DNA of 33,912 nt from assembly GCA_913774925.1 (NCBI GenBank), contig CAJYKB010000105.1:1-33912 (forward strand), given 5' to 3'. The notes under the pieces are model-generated. The model searched no databases and was not told where the DNA came from. It saw only the letters and a program-made list of their open reading frames with translations. Below are positions 33,207 to 33,912 of this stretch, piece after piece. Within the stretch, counting starts at the first letter, position 1; each line of letters begins with the position of its first letter. The DNA is from an uncultured Sphingomonas sp. (GTDB lineage: Bacteria > Pseudomonadota > Alphaproteobacteria > Sphingomonadales > Sphingomonadaceae). Both the position numbers and the translations under genes were made by a program.

Positions 33207-33912
33207 ATGGTGCTGACCAAGGGCGACGACTATCCGATCCACCAGACGGCGGAGCCGGTGGCCTATGCCGGGACCGACCGCAATTTCTACGACCGCTATT
33301 ATTTCAACGGCTATGCGCCGGGTGTCGGCGACGACGGCTTCCTGGCGGTGGCGATGGGGGTCTATCCGCACATCAACGTGATCGACGCCAGCTTTTGCTG
33401 GCTGATGGGCGGGCGGCAGGTGAACCTGCACGCCAGCCGCGGGCTCGGCATGGAGCGGATGGACACGCAGGTCGGCCCGATCGGAATCGAGGTGGTCGAG
33501 CCGCTGAAGGTGCTGCGCGTCACCGTCGACGCGCCGCAGGAGGGGGTCCGGGCCGAGCTGACCTTCACCGGGCGCGCCTTCCCGCAGGAGGAGCCGCGCT
33601 TCACCCGCCGCAACGGGCCGCGCGTGCTGATGGACGTGACGCGGCTGACGCAGAACGGCCGCTACGAGGGCTGGGTCGAGGTGGATGGCGAGCGCCACGA
33701 CGTCTCCGGCTGGGTCGGCACGCGCGACCGCAGCTGGGGCGTGCGGCCGATCGGCGCCCCCGACGCGCAGCCGCCCAGCCCCGCGATCGCGCCGCAATTC
33801 TTCTGGCTGTGGAGCCCGTGCGTGATGGAGGGCGGCGACCTGTACCTCCACACCAATGACGACGCGCACGGCCGCTTCTGGAACCGCCGCGCCACCTGGC
33901 GGCCAGAGGGCG
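33207..33912 (+). CDS. Unassigned protein (possibly DUF7064/7065-like), N-terminal part
   Basis: An open frame of 235 codons running off the window end. It begins MVLTKGDDYPIHQTAEPVAY and continues GTDRNFYDRYYFNGYA, then shows a strand-rich region (VGPIGIEVVEPLKVLRVTVD), WVGTRDRSWGVRP and FFWLWSPCVMEGGDLYLHTN. There is no signal peptide or membrane segment. The pattern with RDRSWGVRP recalls the lipocalin-like AttH/CrtC group and the DUF7064/7065 proteins common in sphingomonads and actinobacteria; I am not sure of this. ATG 33207 has a good ribosome site (GGGAGAG, 7 nt upstream). It follows the amidohydrolase by 115 nt on the same strand, so a shared catabolic role is possible. Confidence 0.65.
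   Translation, partial: MVLTKGDDYPIHQTAEPVAYAGTDRNFYDRYYFNGYAPGVGDDGFLAVAMGVYPHINVIDASFCWLMGGRQVNLHASRGLGMERMDTQVGPIGIEVVEPLKVLRVTVDAPQEGVRAELTFTGRAFPQEEPRFTRRNGPRVLMDVTRLTQNGRYEGWVEVDGERHDVSGWVGTRDRSWGVRPIGAPDAQPPSPAIAPQFFWLWSPCVMEGGDLYLHTNDDAHGRFWNRRATWRPEG

Overview
The window is GC-rich, densely coded chromosomal DNA and reads like an alphaproteobacterium of the Sphingomonadales (Sphingomonas-like). This assignment is an inference. It rests on the very high GC content, the alphaproteobacterial flavour of the proteins, the many start/stop overlaps, and short mosaic inverted repeats in the gaps between genes. No phage, transposase, integrase, CRISPR array or rRNA was seen. One tRNA-Thr(GGT) is present.

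Layout. (1) 1-1397: the tail of a hemerythrin-like protein and a family III CoA-transferase. (2) 1479-6709: a spore-coat-U (SCPU) chaperone-usher pilus locus of the archaic Csu type. Two pilin-like subunits, a chaperone and an usher run on the minus strand. A two-domain, tip-like subunit lies on the plus strand and converges on the usher. (3) 6804-10997: a signalling block of a REC-Hpt protein, a LuxR-type response regulator, a CHASE3/PAS hybrid histidine kinase and a single-domain receiver. Together these hold every element of a multistep phosphorelay and sit directly upstream of the pilus genes. (4) 11009-12687: a tight UVR-motif/DUF427/DCC operon, tRNA-Thr and two very small genes. (5) 12651-15721: a three-domain aminopeptidase P, an HNH endonuclease and an EF-hand lipoprotein. 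(6) 16020-18669: threonine aldolase and an EamA exporter, overlapping convergently with an SDR-like protein. (7) 18666-24581: M48 and M28 peptidases and aminopeptidase N. (8) 24627-31085: a ClC transporter, PEP carboxylase and penicillin-binding protein 1A. (9) 31328-33912: an N-acyl-D-amino-acid deacylase-like amidohydrolase and the start of a protein I cannot assign, cut by the window end.

How the parts may work together. The best candidate for a linked system is the kinase / Hpt / regulator block beside the SCPU pilus genes, which suggests phosphorelay control of a surface adhesin. The proximity and the phosphorylation residues are visible; the regulatory link is inferred. Most other genes are ordinary housekeeping: peptide turnover (four peptidases), anaplerosis (PEP carboxylase) and cell-wall synthesis (PBP1A). 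The gaps between genes carry at least six different inverted-repeat modules, one of which occurs in two places (15760-15852 and 21760-21851).
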